A stretch of 8,123 bases of DNA from an uncultured Acidobacteriota bacterium (lineage in GTDB: Bacteria > Acidobacteriota > Terriglobia > UBA7540), in contig CALCEB010000019.1 in assembly GCA_937900045.1 (NCBI GenBank), positions 1 to 8,123 of the forward strand, in the 5' to 3' direction. Below are positions 5,710 through 8,123 of the stretch, one piece after another. Numbering within the stretch: the first letter of the stretch is position 1; the number at the start of each line of letters is the position of its first letter. A program made the translations under genes and the position numbers. The notes beneath the pieces were generated by a model that had not been told where the DNA came from, made no database searches, and worked only from the letters and a program-made list of their open reading frames with translations.

Positions 5710-6873
5710 TCACAACGCCCGCAGGATCAGGCACTTGAGATAATGCGTCTCCGGCACGGTCAGCAAAATGGGATGATCGCGCGATTGCGTGCGCCGCTCG
5801 ACCACCGCCACTTCACGGTGGGCATCGACCGCAGCGCTGGCCACCGCTTGCAGAAAATCCGCCTCGCTCACATGGAAGGAGCAGGAACAAGTCACTAGAA
5901 ACCCGCCAGAATTCAGTATTTTCAAGGCGCGCAGGTTCAACTCCTTATATCCGCGCAAAGCCGATTCGACATTTGATCTTTGCCGCGCGAAGGCCGGCGG
6001 GTCCACAATCACCGTGTCAAAACGCAGACCATCGCGGTCCGCGTTTTTCAGGAAGTCAAAACAGTTGGCTTCCTTCCATTCGACGTTGGAGATGCCGTTC
6101 AGTTCCTGATTGCGGCGCGCCAGCGCCAGCGACTCCGCCGAGCTATCCACGGCCAGCACCGATTCGCAACGCGATGCCATGGTCAGAGCAAAACCACCAC
6201 CATAGCAGAAACAATCGAGCGCCCAGCCGCGTGCGTGCTCACGGGCTGCAGCGCGATTTTCCCGCTGGTCGAGGAAGCCACCCGTCTTCTGGCCAGCGAG
6301 CAAGTCAAAGTAAAACTCCACGCCATTTTCATTTACCACAACTTCCGTCACCGGCTCACCGGCAAGAACTCCCTTCTGCTCCTCCAAACCTTCGAGCTTG
6401 CGCACGGGCACGTCGTTGCGTTCGATGATGGTCTTGGTATTGAATTGCTCCTGCAGGATTTCAACCAGCATCGTCTTCCAACGGTCCGTCCCCTGGCTCA
6501 GAGTCTGCATGACAAATGCATCGCCATAGCGGTCAATGATGAGCGAGGGCAGCCGGTCGCCTTCCGAGGCCACCAAGCGGTAAGCCTGCGCGTCACCCGC
6601 AATTTCCCGCCGCCAAGCTGCAGCCGCAGCGATGCGCTCCGCGAGGAAAGCACGGTCGAATGGGCGTTCCTCACGAGTCAGCAGCCGCACGGCAATCTGC
6701 GATTTATCGCTGTAAAGCGCCTGGCCCCAAAAGCGTTTGCGTCCATCGGTCAAGCACACCACGGCGCCGGGACCGGCGTCAGCTCGCTCCACGTCAGTTC
6801 GGTAAACCCACGGGTGGCCGGCGAGAATACGGTCGGTGGCGCGGCGCGAAATGATCACATTTCCGTTCTGCAC
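5710..6873 (-). CDS. rlmI: RlmI-family 23S rRNA (cytosine-C5) methyltransferase
   Basis: This 387-residue protein (E. coli RlmI is about 396) uses S-adenosylmethionine to methylate a cytosine of 23S rRNA; in E. coli the target is C1962. An N-terminal PUA-like RNA-binding domain includes GHPWVYR at 19-25. A middle domain ends at the family signature GQKTGGFLDQRENR (194-207). The Rossmann methyltransferase core follows: ALDCFCYGGGFAL at 218-230 (SAM-binding motif I), VDPPAFAR from 290 (motif IV) and TCSCS at 328-332, which carries the cysteine expected for C5 chemistry. The start is GTG with no Shine-Dalgarno upstream; an in-frame stop lies five codons before it. A second GTG at 6858 (codon 6) is a possible alternative because the conserved region begins there. 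The rRNA target in this organism is inferred from the family. Confidence 0.88.
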   Translation of the reverse strand: MQNGNVIISRRATDRILAGHPWVYRTDVERADAGPGAVVCLTDGRKRFWGQALYSDKSQIAVRLLTREERPFDRAFLAERIAAAAAWRREIAGDAQAYRLVASEGDRLPSLIIDRYGDAFVMQTLSQGTDRWKTMLVEILQEQFNTKTIIERNDVPVRKLEGLEEQKGVLAGEPVTEVVVNENGVEFYFDLLAGQKTGGFLDQRENRAAAREHARGWALDCFCYGGGFALTMASRCESVLAVDSSAESLALARRNQELNGISNVEWKEANCFDFLKNADRDGLRFDTVIVDPPAFARQRSNVESALRGYKELNLRALKILNSGGFLVTCSCSFHVSEADFLQAVASAAVDAHREVAVVERRTQSRDHPILLTVPETHYLKCLILRAL

Positions 6874-6913
6874 GGAGGTAATGTATCACACAGCGCGCTA
6901 AGATCAGGATGCC
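6874..6913. promoter_or_regulatory. 40-bp divergent gap between rlmI and queA
   Basis: The two start codons point away from each other with only 40 bp between them, so at least one promoter must extend into the other gene or the mRNAs must have very short leaders. The queA side has AGGA at 6906-6909, 4 nt before its ATG. The rlmI side has no ribosome site (the bases just before its GTG are CCTCC), which would fit a leaderless message. I cannot name a -10 for either side with confidence. Confidence 0.35.
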
Positions 6914-8044
6914 ATGCGAGTTGACGAATTTGATTTTGAACTACCCCAGCAATTAATCGCCCAGCGGCCCGCTGAGCCGCGGGACGCTTCCCGCCTCATG
7001 CTGGTGAACCGCAATCGTGGAACGTTTGAAGACCGCATGTTCCGCGAACTGCCGCAAATCCTTCAGCCCGGCGATCTGTTGGTGTTCAACAACACCAAAG
7101 TGTTTCCAGCGCGGCTGCTGGGTCATCGTCTGGGTATAAGGGCGCAGAAGATTGGGAAAAACAATCCCGCTGTAGATCAATTTCTGAGCGGCGAAGTGGA
7201 ATTGTTCCTCACCCGGCAACTGGAGGATGACATCTGGGAAGGCTTGGTGCATCCGGGCCGCAAAGTGAGGACAGGTGAAATCTTGGTCTTCGGCGCGGGC
7301 GCTCTGGAGGCGGAAATCCTTGGCCGGGGCGAACGCGGCATCCGGCGGGTGCGGCTGAAAGCCCGCGACGGCAGTGTCGAGGAGGCGATTGACCGCATCG
7401 GCCATGTTCCGCTGCCGCCCTATGTCCGTCGCCCGGATGAAGCCGCCGACCGCCAGACCTACCAGACAATTTATGCCAAGGTGCGGGGCGCCGTCGCCGC
7501 GCCCACTGCCGGTTTTCACTTCACCCGGCGCGTGCTGGAGGAACTTAGGACACGTGGTGTCGAAACCTGTGAAATCACCCTTCATGTGGGACTGGGAACG
7601 TTCCAACCGGTGCGCGTGGAACAGGTGGAAGACCATCGCATGGAACCCGAAAGGTTTGAGGTCTCGCCCGAAGCGGCTTTTGCTGTGAACCTCGCGCTCG
7701 GCCAAAGCCGCAGAGTGATTGCCGTCGGCACCACTTCCACTCGGACGTTAGAACACTTGGCTCGCGCGGGATTGGAGCGAGCCGGTTCCGGGCAAAACAG
7801 CGCGGAGCGGATCGGCCCCGGCCGAATCGCTCCGGGGCAGGGAGAGACAAATTTGTTCATCGTGCCGAATCATGAATTCTGCGTCGTCAGCGGGCTGCTT
7901 ACCAATTTTCATCTCCCCCAATCTACCTTGCTGATGTTGGTTTCGGCGTTTGCAGGCCACGAACTGATCCTGCGCGCTTATCGCCACGCCGTCGAACAGC
8001 AATACCGGTTTTACAGCTATGGGGATTGCATGTTGATTGTGTGA
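6914..8044 (+). CDS. queA: S-adenosylmethionine:tRNA ribosyltransferase-isomerase (queuosine synthesis)
   Basis: QueA transfers and rearranges the ribosyl part of S-adenosylmethionine onto preQ1 at position 34 of GUN-anticodon tRNAs, giving epoxyqueuosine; QueG or QueH then makes queuosine. The family motifs appear in order: MRVDEFDFELP at the start, DLLVFNNTKVFPARL (54-68), GHVPLPPYVRRPDE (163-176), GAVAAPTAGFHF (192-203), LHVGLGTFQPV (223-233), VGTTSTRTLE (271-280), TNFHLPQSTLLMLVSAFAG (330-348) and a final YGDCMLI. At 376 residues it is longer than E. coli QueA (356), with extra residues around 73-91 and 285-308. The usual H-x-M-H-x-E motif reads HRMEPE at 241-246, so the second His is Glu. 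Other queuosine genes are not in the window. Often tgt follows queA, but only 79 bases remain and no start is visible in them. Confidence 0.95.
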   Translation: MRVDEFDFELPQQLIAQRPAEPRDASRLMLVNRNRGTFEDRMFRELPQILQPGDLLVFNNTKVFPARLLGHRLGIRAQKIGKNNPAVDQFLSGEVELFLTRQLEDDIWEGLVHPGRKVRTGEILVFGAGALEAEILGRGERGIRRVRLKARDGSVEEAIDRIGHVPLPPYVRRPDEAADRQTYQTIYAKVRGAVAAPTAGFHFTRRVLEELRTRGVETCEITLHVGLGTFQPVRVEQVEDHRMEPERFEVSPEAAFAVNLALGQSRRVIAVGTTSTRTLEHLARAGLERAGSGQNSAERIGPGRIAPGQGETNLFIVPNHEFCVVSGLLTNFHLPQSTLLMLVSAFAGHELILRAYRHAVEQQYRFYSYGDCMLIV

Positions 8045-8123
8045 AGCCATCAGCTTTCAGCAATCATCTTACGCCTTCTCAGCAGTATCTGTGGGTTGAT
8101 TCTGGCTCGGGGAGTCGTCCTAA
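8045..8123. other. 79 bases after queA, no feature recognised
   Basis: No open frame with a ribosome site, no hairpin with a T-tract and no RNA gene is visible before the window ends. A CAGCTTTCAGC-like run near 8051-8061 may belong to a small dispersed repeat, but nothing in the window repeats it. Confidence 0.3.

Noticed and set aside
5980..6924. 314-codon open frame antisense to rlmI
   Set aside because: rlmI has its full motif set on the minus strand. The plus-strand frame has no recognisable fold and would overlap the queA start.
6953..7705. 250-codon open frame antisense to queA
   Set aside because: It lies entirely inside queA, whose motifs are unmistakable. The composition is shadow-like.
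1..8123. CRISPR array, tRNA or rRNA gene, toxin-antitoxin pair or defence cassette
   Set aside because: No regularly spaced repeats, cloverleaf-like sequence, rRNA-like block or fitting gene pairs were seen on either strand.

Overview
The window is a gene-dense bacterial chromosome segment of moderately high GC. It carries five complete protein genes and, at the left edge, the beginning of an insertion sequence. I favour Acidobacteriota (Terriglobia-like) as the source. The reasons are the style of the fused KorA/KorB pair, a secreted protein with a carboxypeptidase-regulatory-like fold, short hairpin repeats in the gaps, and the codon choice. This is an impression from the sequence, not a measured placement.

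Layout, left to right. (1) Bases 1-154, minus strand: the 5' end of an IS3-family element. The first 24 codons of its orfA are present and the rest lies outside the window. (2) Bases 155-468: non-coding, with a REP-like hairpin, a second motif resembling the IS end, a strong extended -10 promoter (TGGTATAAT) and a leader of about 160 nt. (3) Bases 469-3370, plus strand: a two-gene operon, korA-korB, encoding a 2-oxoacid:ferredoxin oxidoreductase. KorA is a gamma-alpha fusion; KorB binds thiamine diphosphate and one [4Fe-4S] cluster. (4) Bases 3521-4279, minus strand, convergent with korB: a classical short-chain dehydrogenase/reductase. (5) Bases 4397-5602, minus strand: an exported protein of unknown function made of beta-sandwich-like domains, with its own -10 box upstream. 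(6) Bases 5710-6873, minus strand: an RlmI-family 23S rRNA cytosine-C5 methyltransferase. (7) Bases 6914-8044, plus strand, divergent from rlmI across 40 bp: queA, which makes epoxyqueuosine on tRNA.

The genes do not form one pathway. korAB is central carbon metabolism (reversible 2-oxoacid oxidation coupled to ferredoxin). rlmI and queA are both RNA-modification genes and may share a short divergent control region. The SDR and the exported protein look like independent units. I found no CRISPR array, tRNA, rRNA, toxin-antitoxin pair, phage gene or defence cassette, and I do not see an undescribed multi-gene system. The points most worth a second look are the repeat- and IS-rich gap upstream of korA, the exported protein of unknown function, the inverted repeat that overlaps its promoter, and an altered motif plus two insertions in QueA.
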